Origin: Vibrio madracius
Lineage (GTDB): Bacteria > Pseudomonadota > Gammaproteobacteria > Enterobacterales > Vibrionaceae
Length of the DNA stretch: 5,170 nucleotides
Reading direction: 5' to 3'
NCBI GenBank assembly: GCA_000695745.1
Contig: ASHK01000192.1
Span: 1 to 5,170 of the forward strand
Below, piece by piece: positions 1 through 5,170 of the stretch. The notes below the pieces were generated by a model that saw only the letters and a program-made list of their open reading frames with translations, did not search any database and was not told the origin of the DNA. How positions within the stretch are numbered: the stretch's first letter is position 1; the number at the start of each line of letters is the position of its first letter. The position numbers and the translations under genes were made by a program.

Positions 1-177
1 GAACTTGCAACACAGATGGCGTTAGATGCGATCCAATTGTTAGGCGGGAATGGCTATATCAATGAATATGCAGCAGGACGTTTGTTGCGTGACGCTAAGC
101 TATATGAAATCGGTGCCGGCACATCAGAAATCCGCCGCATGCTTATTGGCCGAGAGCTATTCCAAGAGTCTCAATAG
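1..177 (+). CDS. liuA: Isovaleryl-CoA dehydrogenase, C-terminal end only (partial)
   Basis: This is the last 58 residues of an acyl-CoA dehydrogenase whose 5' part lies outside the window. The frame is open from base 1 and ends at TAG 175-177. The enzyme is a soluble FAD flavoprotein that oxidises isovaleryl-CoA to 3-methylcrotonyl-CoA in leucine breakdown. Seen here are the LLGGNGY segment (fragment residues 13-19), the [19 protein letters not shown] block (28-46) and a normal C-terminus. Most acyl-CoA dehydrogenases carry the catalytic glutamate inside the block corresponding to EIGAGT; this protein has alanine there (residue 39). That is characteristic of isovaleryl-CoA dehydrogenase, whose base is a glutamate further upstream, not visible here. 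The following liuB start is 11 bases downstream, which supports an operon. The family assignment is firm; substrate specificity is inferred from this motif and from the liuB, liuC and liuE neighbours. Confidence 0.9.
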   Translation, partial: ELATQMALDAIQLLGGNGYINEYAAGRLLRDAKLYEIGAGTSEIRRMLIGRELFQESQ

Positions 178-184
178 CGGAGGG
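178..184 (+). promoter_or_regulatory. Ribosome binding site of liuB
   Basis: The bases CGGAGGG directly follow the liuA stop codon and contain a strong Shine-Dalgarno core (GGAGG, 179-183) five bases before ATG 189. This fixes the liuB start and fills almost the whole liuA-liuB gap, so there is no room for a separate promoter. Confidence 0.8.
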
Positions 185-188
185 ATTT

Positions 189-1073
189 ATGGCTAAAATT
201 GTCAGTAAAGTGAAGCCCAATTCAGAGCTTTATCTAAAAAACCAAAAAGCAATGAATGCGCTTGTGACGAAGCTTGAGACCGATCTTTCAACCATAACGA
301 AAGGCGGTGGTGAAAAAGCCATTCAACGTCAACGCGCAAAAGGAAAGCTTCCGGTTCGCGAACGTATTGATGCCCTGCTCGATCAGCATTCTGATTTCCT
401 TGAAATTGGTCAATTTGCAGCATGGGAGGTATACGAGGACAAAGTACCTTGTGCAGGAGTCGTCGCTGGAATTGGTACGGTTTGCAACACTCAATGTATG
501 ATCATTGCTAACGATCCCGCCGTTAAAGGCGGAACCTACTACCCGCTGACCGTCAAAAAGCACCTTCGAGCCCAAGAAATAGCGGCGCGATGCCACCTTC
601 CCTGTCTCTATCTTGTTGACTCTGGGGGAGCAAATTTGCCTCACCAAGCCGAAGTATTTCCAGACAAGGATCATTTCGGACGCATTTTCTTTAATCAAGC
701 TCGAATGTCAGCGAAAGGAATACCGCAAATCGCTGTGGTTCTCGGCCTATGTACCGCTGGCGGCGCGTACGTTCCCGCTATGGCTGACGTATCCATTATG
801 GTCAAAAATCAAAGTACGATTTTTCTCGCAGGCCCCCCTCTTGTAAAAGCAGCGACCGGAGAAGAAGTAACCGATGAAGAACTCGGCGGCGCGGACGTAC
901 ACTGTAAAAAGTCCGGTGTCGCTGACTATTATGCCCACAACGAACAACATGCTTTGGAGTTAGCACGACAAGCCGTTTCAAGCACTAACACAAACAATAC
1001 GTTGCCAGCAGATCACACCGCGACAAAGACCGGTCACCTAGTTATGACCCAACCGAGATATACGGAATTGTAA
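189..1073 (+). CDS. liuB: MCC beta subunit, N-terminal carboxyltransferase domain (frameshift fragment)
   Basis: The 294-residue frame starts at ATG 189, set by a strong ribosome binding site. It carries the acyl-CoA carboxylase N-domain of the crotonase fold: [13 protein letters not shown] (49-61), [18 protein letters not shown] (113-130), VDSGGANLP (143-151), the oxyanion-hole region [13 protein letters not shown] (188-200) and [17 protein letters not shown] (211-227). [13 protein letters not shown] and [12 protein letters not shown] are typical of MCC beta rather than propionyl-CoA carboxylase beta. Similarity to the family fades after about residue 265, in a naturally variable linker. The last residues, about 281-294, are out-of-frame translation ending at TAA 1071-1073. 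Alone it lacks the C-domain that binds carboxybiotin, so it should be inactive. No liuD lies next door to supply the partner subunit. Confidence 0.85.
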   Translation: MAKIVSKVKPNSELYLKNQKAMNALVTKLETDLSTITKGGGEKAIQRQRAKGKLPVRERIDALLDQHSDFLEIGQFAAWEVYEDKVPCAGVVAGIGTVCNTQCMIIANDPAVKGGTYYPLTVKKHLRAQEIAARCHLPCLYLVDSGGANLPHQAEVFPDKDHFGRIFFNQARMSAKGIPQIAVVLGLCTAGGAYVPAMADVSIMVKNQSTIFLAGPPLVKAATGEEVTDEELGGADVHCKKSGVADYYAHNEQHALELARQAVSSTNTNNTLPADHTATKTGHLVMTQPRYTEL

Positions 1074-1108
1074 ACAGTGACTTAAGACTGTCTTTCGATG
1101 TTCGTGAA

Positions 1109-1801
1109 GTGATAGCTCGAATCGTCGATGATTCTGAGTTTGACGAGTTCAAAGCACTTTACGGCGCAACCTTAGTCTGTGGTTTTGCTCGAATTGATGG
1201 ACGGCTCATTGGAATTGTTGCCAACAACGGCATCTTATTTTCCGAGTCTGCTCAAAAAGGCGCGCATTTTGTTGAACTGTGCGCCAAACGTAAAATCCCG
1301 CTGCTGTTTCTGCAAAATATCACTGGCTTTATGGTTGGTAAGCAATATGAAGAAGGCGGTATAGCAAAACATGGCGCGAAACTGGTCATGGCGGTCTCAT
1401 GTGCCGATGTGCCCAAGTTCACTATCATCATTGGGGGTTCATATGGCGCAGGCAATTACGGCATGTGTGGCCGAGCCTACGACCCGACCATGATGTGGAT
1501 GTGGCCAAATGCGCGTATCTCAGTGATGGGGGGATTACAAGCGGCCAACGTACTCACTCAAGTAAAACGTGAGGTGAAGAAACGTCACAATCAACAATGG
1601 CCTGAACAGGAGGAGCAAAGCTACAAACAAACTATCGTCGACCGCTATAACAATGAAGGCCATCCCTATTACGCCAGTGCTAGGCTTTGGGACGATGGCA
1701 TTATTGATCCCAAAGACACACGCCGTATTTTGACGCTTGCGCTGCGTGCTACTGATAACGCTCCTATCCCCGATAGTGAGTTTGGCATCTTTCGAATGTA
1801 A
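1109..1801 (+). CDS. liuB: MCC beta subunit, C-terminal carboxyltransferase domain (frameshift fragment)
   Basis: This is the second half of liuB in the frame one base back from the first half. Homologous coding begins upstream of the given start, at about 1028-1040, where [10 protein letters not shown] is read. GTG 1109 is merely the first possible start codon and has no convincing ribosome binding site, so it is probably not a true initiation site. From that codon the 230 residues include FDEFKALYG (11-19), GFARIDG (25-31), [18 protein letters not shown] (37-54), the MCC signature [21 protein letters not shown] (69-89), the oxyanion region [20 protein letters not shown] (107-126), [12 protein letters not shown] (131-142), [17 protein letters not shown] (185-201) and a complete C-terminus. 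The domain itself looks undamaged, which suggests the frameshift is recent or an artefact. Any translation would depend on frameshifting or on reinitiation after the TAA 36 bases upstream. Confidence 0.8.
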   Translation: MIARIVDDSEFDEFKALYGATLVCGFARIDGRLIGIVANNGILFSESAQKGAHFVELCAKRKIPLLFLQNITGFMVGKQYEEGGIAKHGAKLVMAVSCADVPKFTIIIGGSYGAGNYGMCGRAYDPTMMWMWPNARISVMGGLQAANVLTQVKREVKKRHNQQWPEQEEQSYKQTIVDRYNNEGHPYYASARLWDDGIIDPKDTRRILTLALRATDNAPIPDSEFGIFRM

Positions 1802-1813
1802 CGGGCGGCGGCT

Positions 1814-2611
1814 ATGACTGAACTTAATACTATTCAATTTACTGTCGACACCAAAGGAGTCGCTCATCTGACGTTAGATCGTCAACACAAAAGCAATGCC
1901 TTTGATGATGCGATGATTGCCGATCTGCTCAATGCACTGCATCGTGTTGGCAACGACAAGAATATCCGCTGCTTAGTATTACGTGGTAACGGAAAACATT
2001 TCTCCGCTGGGGCTGATTTAGCCTGGATGAAATCCATGGCTAACAAAAGTCAAAACGAAAACTTGCAAGATGCCCAAAAACTTGCCGAACTAATGACGCG
2101 CCTAGACACGCTAACGATCCCAACCGTAGCCGTCGTTCAAGGTTCGGCATTTGGCGGAGCTTTAGGGCTGCTGTGCTGCTGCGATGTGGTGGTTGCTCAT
2201 GCCGATTGTCGATTCTGTCTTAGCGAAGTGAAACTTGGACTTGTTCCAGCGACCATTGGACCTTACGTTATTCGTACCATAGGTGTCCGTTATGCTCGAC
2301 GTTATATGTTGAGTGCTGAAGTCATGGGTGCCCCTCAAGCTCTGGAGCTTGGAATTGTCCACGAGGTACTACTAGGTAGTAAGATTGACCCCTTCGTGGA
2401 TACACTGGTCGATAAATTCGTTGCCAATAGCCCAAACGCAATAGCAAACACAAAGGCTTTGATTCAGTACTGCCACAACCATCCGATCAATCCTCCATTG
2501 ATCGATTTCACAAGCCAAGTTATTGCCGATGCTCGTACCTCTTCTCAAGGTCAGAAAGGTCTGCAAGCCTTCTTCGACAAAGTGCCGCCTATCTGGAAAC
2601 AAGAGGAGTAA
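1814..2611 (+). CDS. liuC: 3-methylglutaconyl-CoA hydratase (crotonase family)
   Basis: This soluble 265-residue enoyl-CoA hydratase/isomerase family protein is predicted to hydrate 3-methylglutaconyl-CoA to HMG-CoA, the step after MCC. Seen are LDRQHKSNAFD (21-31), the CoA/oxyanion segment HFSAGADLAWMKSMA (62-76), the second oxyanion element SAFGGALGL (111-119) and SEVKLGLVPATIGPYV (137-152). Glu138 matches one catalytic glutamate of classical hydratases. The position of the other is glycine (Gly118 in GGALGL); I recall bacterial LiuC-type proteins having the same GGALGL form. Three cysteines in a row (121-123) precede Asp124. Length and both ends are normal. The start lies 12 bases after the liuB stop. 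The gap is GC-rich (CGGGCGGCGG) with no clear Shine-Dalgarno sequence, so translation may be coupled to liuB and could suffer from its frameshift. The crotonase family is certain; the substrate follows from motif and context. Confidence 0.88.
   Translation: MTELNTIQFTVDTKGVAHLTLDRQHKSNAFDDAMIADLLNALHRVGNDKNIRCLVLRGNGKHFSAGADLAWMKSMANKSQNENLQDAQKLAELMTRLDTLTIPTVAVVQGSAFGGALGLLCCCDVVVAHADCRFCLSEVKLGLVPATIGPYVIRTIGVRYARRYMLSAEVMGAPQALELGIVHEVLLGSKIDPFVDTLVDKFVANSPNAIANTKALIQYCHNHPINPPLIDFTSQVIADARTSSQGQKGLQAFFDKVPPIWKQEE
2602..2608 (+). promoter_or_regulatory. Ribosome binding site of liuE inside the end of liuC
   Basis: AGAGGAG, nine bases before ATG 2618, is a strong Shine-Dalgarno sequence formed by the last sense codons of liuC. 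It supports the liuE start and shows that liuC and liuE are directly joined as working operon neighbours, with no visible remnant of a gene between them. Confidence 0.75.
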
Positions 2612-2617
2612 ATTCTA

Positions 2618-3544
2618 ATGGCTACTCTTCCTGCTCCTTTCCTTCCTAGTCACGTTAATATTGTTGAAGTGGGTCCGCGAGATGGATTACAGAATGAAAA
2701 GAGCGTAGATACGTCACATAAAGTAAACCTAATCAATCAACTCACTACCGCTGGGCTAACACATATTGAATCAGGGGCGTTTGTGGCGGCAAAACGTATC
2801 CCTCAAATGGCGGACTCAACCAGCGTTTTTCAACAAATAACCAAGAAGGAAAACGTCACCTACTCTGCCCTAACGCCTAATTTACAAGGCTTCGAGGCGG
2901 CTCTCTCGGCAGGTGCTGACGAAGTGGCCGTATTTACTTCCTGCTCTGAGTCTTTTACTCAGCGAAACATTCATTGCTCAATTGAAGAAAGCATTCAACG
3001 GTTCATTCCCGTCATTGAAGCTGCTCATCAACACAACATAAGAGTTCGTGGCTACCTCTCCTGCATCGTAGATTGCCCCTATGAAGGTAAAACCAAGCCT
3101 GAACAAGTGTCCGCTATCAGCGATGCCCTAATAGAGTTGGGCTGTTATCAGGTGTCACTAGGCGACACCATAGGTACAGGAACACCACTGAGAATAGCTA
3201 GGGTGTTAGAAGCTGTCTTGGATAATGTCCCCACATCGCAATTGGCGGTTCATTTTCACGATACGTACGGGCAGTCGCTTGCCAATCTTTATCAAGCGCT
3301 ACTAATGGGTATTGAAACCATAGACAGCAGCGTCGCCGGACTTGGTGGGTGCCCCTACGCCGATGGAGCGTCTGGAAATGTGGCAACTGAGGATGTGCTC
3401 TATCTCTGCCATGAGTTGGGAATCGCAACAGGTGTGGACCTTGAGTCTGTCGCCCAAGCTGGTTGGACAATCTGTAACGCACTGAACAAAGAGCCAGCAT
3501 CAAAAGTGTCACTGGCTCTAAGGGCGAAGCAAGGTCAACGTTAA
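2618..3544 (+). CDS. liuE: Hydroxymethylglutaryl-CoA lyase
   Basis: This 308-residue TIM-barrel enzyme splits HMG-CoA into acetyl-CoA and acetoacetate, the last step of leucine breakdown, using a divalent metal. Seen are VEVGPRDGLQNEK (16-28) with catalytic Arg21 and Asp22, IESGAFV (50-56), LTPNLQGFEAA (85-95), CSIEESIQRF (120-129), the GCYQVSLGDTIGTGTP block (175-190), metal-ligand histidines in HFHDTYGQ (His212, His214), GLGGCPYADGASGNVATED (241-259) with the active-site loop cysteine Cys245 and metal ligand Asn254, and a normal SKVSLAL end (295-301). Every key residue expected for the family is present, so the enzyme should be active. It lies six bases after liuC and has its own strong ribosome binding site. 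Besides leucine breakdown it could serve any other source of HMG-CoA. Its TAA stop is immediately followed by the stop of the opposite-strand gene, and its last codons contain a possible terminator for that gene. Confidence 0.95.
   Translation: MATLPAPFLPSHVNIVEVGPRDGLQNEKSVDTSHKVNLINQLTTAGLTHIESGAFVAAKRIPQMADSTSVFQQITKKENVTYSALTPNLQGFEAALSAGADEVAVFTSCSESFTQRNIHCSIEESIQRFIPVIEAAHQHNIRVRGYLSCIVDCPYEGKTKPEQVSAISDALIELGCYQVSLGDTIGTGTPLRIARVLEAVLDNVPTSQLAVHFHDTYGQSLANLYQALLMGIETIDSSVAGLGGCPYADGASGNVATEDVLYLCHELGIATGVDLESVAQAGWTICNALNKEPASKVSLALRAKQGQR
3490..3519 (-). terminator. Possible intrinsic terminator of the GH2 gene, embedded in liuE
   Basis: An 8-bp perfect inverted repeat, AGAGCCAG (3490-3497) and CTGGCTCT (3512-3519), encloses a 14-base loop. 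Read on the minus strand, the stem begins 25 bases after the GH2 stop codon and runs into TTTGTTCAGT, a short imperfect T-tract whose first T is part of the stem. Read on the plus strand it is followed by AAGGGC, so it would not end liu transcription. The position suits a terminator, but the loop is large and the T-tract weak. The bases also encode the conserved KEPASKVSLAL end of LiuE, so the repeat could be chance. Confidence 0.4.
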
Positions 3545-5170
3545 TTAGTAGCTATTGCTTAAGTCATAAACACGTAGCGTCGATAGCAGTGTCTCTAACT
3601 CCTCACCAATATAGTTAACCTGATAAGGCTCATTAGGCAACAAAGTAAAACTGGAATCACTAAATCGCCCAGAACCGTCGTGCTCCAAATGAACGAAAAA
3701 CGCAGGTTTATCGGAGGTTAGTATTATCGCTCGTTCGTCGATCTCCACTTGGATTTTAGCTTTGTTAATGGCCAACTGTTTCACTTCCGGTTTAGCAAAC
3801 CAAGTATTCTGACTCCACTCACCTTGAGATTCGAAGCGGACAAAGAAGAAACCCTGGTCAGCTCTCGTCTGCCACTGCGATTTGTTCAACGACCAAACTT
3901 CTTGGTTTTCATCCGGTGCGATATCAAGGTTCAAATTCCAGTTGCCAAGTGATTCACCATTCCAACTCATCCACACCACTTCACCAGTGACCTTCTCTTG
4001 AGTTCTTCGGTTGTTAACCAGCCTCAAGGTCAAGGCATCGTCAGTCTCAACAAATGGCACATAGGTAGGAGCAAATACACGTTTAGCATGATAATGAAGT
4101 TGTTTCCAACGACCGCTGTATTCAATACTCGACCAAGAGCTTACCGGCCAGTTATCATTTAACTGCCAGTACAACATGCCTCGGCAAATCGGTGATATAG
4201 AGCGCCAGTACTCGCAACCGGTTTTAATCGCAATGGATTGCTGAACTTGGCTTAAATACAGCATCTGCTCAAAGCTAGCCGGAAAGCGAAAATATCTGGT
4301 AAACATCTCGGTAATAATGCTATTACCAGAGGCATTCTTTTGGTGTCCTTCAAATGTAGGTGAGGTAACGTTCCAATCTTCTTGCGGTACAAAGGTTTTT
4401 ACTTCTGATAATGAAGGCCATGACTGGAAGCCAAACTCTGAACAAAACCGGGGCTTAATACTGTGGTAAGCATTAAATGATGCACCAGAATGCCACACTT
4501 CCCAAAAGTGCATATCACCTCGAGCGTCATCGTGCCATGAATCACCATAATCGAGTTCTCCGTTACAAGGAGACGAAGACCAAAACTTTCGTGATGGATC
4601 TTCTTCAGTAACAAAATCGGCGAGTTTACGGTTTAATCGGTCATAATTTACGACATAGCGATCTCTGCTGTTTCTCGATTCTTCATACCAATTTAATGCA
4701 CCTATTACTTCATTATCACCACACCACAAGGCAATACAGGCGTGGTCTTTTAAACGCTGAACTTGGTAGCGTACTTCGGGTTCTACATCGTCAATGAATG
4801 TCTGAGTGGATGGATAAAGCGAACAGGCAAACATGAGGTCTTGCCAGACTAGCAAACCTAACTCATCACATGTTTGATAGAAGATATCGGCTTCATACTG
4901 GCCGCCACCCCAAACTCGAATCATATTCATGTTAGCGGCGACCGCATCACCCAATAAGGACTCATAACGAGTTTTGCTTTCTCGCGCAGGCATGGCATCC
5001 ATAGGAATCCAGTTCGCACCACGCGCTGTAATAGGAAAATCGTTAATACGAAACTCCATCGCAGAGCCAATGTCATCCTCTGCATTGTTAAGCTCTAGCT
5101 TACGCAAACCAAGGCGTTTGTTTATTGTTTGACCGTCCATTGTGACGTTTAAATCATACAGCGGCTGCTC
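3545..5170 (-). CDS. GH2-family beta-mannosidase-like glycoside hydrolase (N-terminus outside the window)
   Basis: The frame runs in from beyond 5170. The ten codons before Met 5140 (EQPLYDLNVT) are in frame and resemble the family, so that Met is internal. About 541 residues are seen of a protein usually above 800; the missing part should be the sugar-binding domain and part of the first sandwich domain. Numbering from Met 5140: the barrel entry RGANWIPMDAMPAR (40-53), MNMIRVWGGGQYEADIFY (71-88), CDELGLLVWQDLMFAC (91-106), acid/base Glu144 in WCGDNE (139-144, codon 4709-4711) and nucleophile Glu235 in CSEFGFQSWPS (233-243, codon 4436-4438), followed by GMLYWQLNDNWPVSSW (321-336) and C-terminal beta-sandwich domains. 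The 91-residue gap between the glutamates fits GH2 beta-mannosidases. The expected reaction is removal of terminal beta-mannose from mannan or glycan oligosaccharides; related GH2 activities such as exo-glucosaminidase are less likely. Localisation cannot be judged without the N-terminus. No metabolic link to the liu genes is apparent. Confidence 0.88.
   Translation of the reverse strand, partial: EQPLYDLNVTMDGQTINKRLGLRKLELNNAEDDIGSAMEFRINDFPITARGANWIPMDAMPARESKTRYESLLGDAVAANMNMIRVWGGGQYEADIFYQTCDELGLLVWQDLMFACSLYPSTQTFIDDVEPEVRYQVQRLKDHACIALWCGDNEVIGALNWYEESRNSRDRYVVNYDRLNRKLADFVTEEDPSRKFWSSSPCNGELDYGDSWHDDARGDMHFWEVWHSGASFNAYHSIKPRFCSEFGFQSWPSLSEVKTFVPQEDWNVTSPTFEGHQKNASGNSIITEMFTRYFRFPASFEQMLYLSQVQQSIAIKTGCEYWRSISPICRGMLYWQLNDNWPVSSWSSIEYSGRWKQLHYHAKRVFAPTYVPFVETDDALTLRLVNNRRTQEKVTGEVVWMSWNGESLGNWNLNLDIAPDENQEVWSLNKSQWQTRADQGFFFVRFESQGEWSQNTWFAKPEVKQLAINKAKIQVEIDERAIILTSDKPAFFVHLEHDGSGRFSDSSFTLLPNEPYQVNYIGEELETLLSTLRVYDLSNSY

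Larger units (their letters stand above)
189..1801 (+). pseudogene. liuB: 3-methylcrotonyl-CoA carboxylase beta subunit, frameshifted
   Basis: The two neighbouring frames together encode one carboxyltransferase subunit of MCC. It transfers CO2 from biotin on the alpha subunit (LiuD) to 3-methylcrotonyl-CoA, giving 3-methylglutaconyl-CoA. Bases 189-1073 give the N-domain and then run into TAA 1071-1073. Family-like sequence resumes in the frame one base back: SYDPTEIYG is encoded at 1040-1066 and continues through VREVIAR to the normal C-terminus FGIFRM. The second frame is open only after TAA 986-988, so the shift lies between 989 and about 1037. Restoring one base gives 537 residues, matching the usual family length of about 535, so nothing else seems lost. 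Loss of one A from an AAAA run at 1025-1027 would explain it, but that is inference. No classic X_XXY_YYZ slippery heptamer is present in the overlap. A real mutation and a sequencing error cannot be told apart from this window. Confidence 0.85.

Noticed and set aside
288..698. 136-codon minus-strand open frame opposite liuB
   Set aside because: It lies wholly antisense to well-conserved MCC beta coding sequence, shows no recognisable family, and overlaps other shadow frames.
989..1073. Classic heptameric -1 slippery site in liuB
   Set aside because: I checked the frame in the overlap for X_XXY_YYZ and found none; only the weaker A_AAG tetranucleotide is present.
1109..1801. C-terminal liuB half as a separate, independently translated subunit gene
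   Set aside because: There is no ribosome binding site before GTG 1109, conserved sequence extends upstream of it in the same frame, and the combined length matches a single family member. A broken gene explains it better.
1535..1867. 110-codon minus-strand open frame across the liuB/liuC junction
   Set aside because: It is antisense to conserved sequence of two real genes and its translation resembles no known protein.
3198..3512. 104-codon minus-strand open frame opposite the liuE 3' end
   Set aside because: It is antisense to the conserved metal-binding region of HMG-CoA lyase, and its basic, low-quality translation is typical of a shadow frame.
3527..3560. AAGCAA/TTGCTT inverted repeat spanning both stop codons, considered as a shared bidirectional terminator
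   Set aside because: The stem is only 6 bp, AT-rich, has a 22-base loop and no T-tract follows on either strand.
5138..5140. Met at 5140 as the true start of the GH2 gene
   Set aside because: The frame stays open to the window edge with family-like residues (QPLYDL), and the family needs a further N-terminal region of roughly 300 residues.

Overview
The window looks like a gammaproteobacterial chromosome segment, most likely from Vibrionaceae or a relative. That placement rests on protein character, moderate base composition and the liu gene order, and no marker gene confirms it. All plus-strand genes belong to leucine/isovalerate catabolism (the liu cluster). The single minus-strand gene is a glycoside hydrolase of family GH2 that meets the cluster tail to tail. 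No RNA gene, mobile element, CRISPR array or large repeat was seen.

Layout: 1-177 is the 3' end of liuA (isovaleryl-CoA dehydrogenase). 189-1801 is liuB (beta/carboxyltransferase subunit of 3-methylcrotonyl-CoA carboxylase, MCC), broken by a one-base frameshift near 1010-1037 into an N-terminal part (189-1073) and a C-terminal part (first possible start 1109, end 1801). 1814-2611 is liuC (3-methylglutaconyl-CoA hydratase). 2618-3544 is liuE (hydroxymethylglutaryl-CoA lyase). 3545 to beyond 5170 on the minus strand is the C-terminal two thirds or so of a GH2 beta-mannosidase-like enzyme. Gaps between plus-strand genes are 6-12 bases, so they read as one operon whose promoter lies upstream of the window. 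No gene-free stretch exceeds 300 bases.

How the genes work together: LiuA converts isovaleryl-CoA to 3-methylcrotonyl-CoA, MCC (LiuB plus the biotin-carrying LiuD) carboxylates it to 3-methylglutaconyl-CoA, LiuC hydrates that to HMG-CoA, and LiuE splits HMG-CoA into acetyl-CoA and acetoacetate. Two things are wrong with the middle step here. liuB is frameshifted, and liuD, which commonly lies between liuC and liuE, is absent: liuC and liuE are 6 bases apart with both ends intact. Unless a biotin-carboxylase subunit is encoded elsewhere and the frameshift is a sequencing error or is bypassed, this locus cannot make MCC, while the flanking steps look intact.

The second notable point is the liuE/GH2 border. 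The two stop codons abut with no base between them, and the best terminator candidate for the GH2 transcript lies inside the last codons of liuE. I found no convincing previously undescribed system; the main interest is apparent decay or rearrangement of the MCC step and the compact convergent junction.
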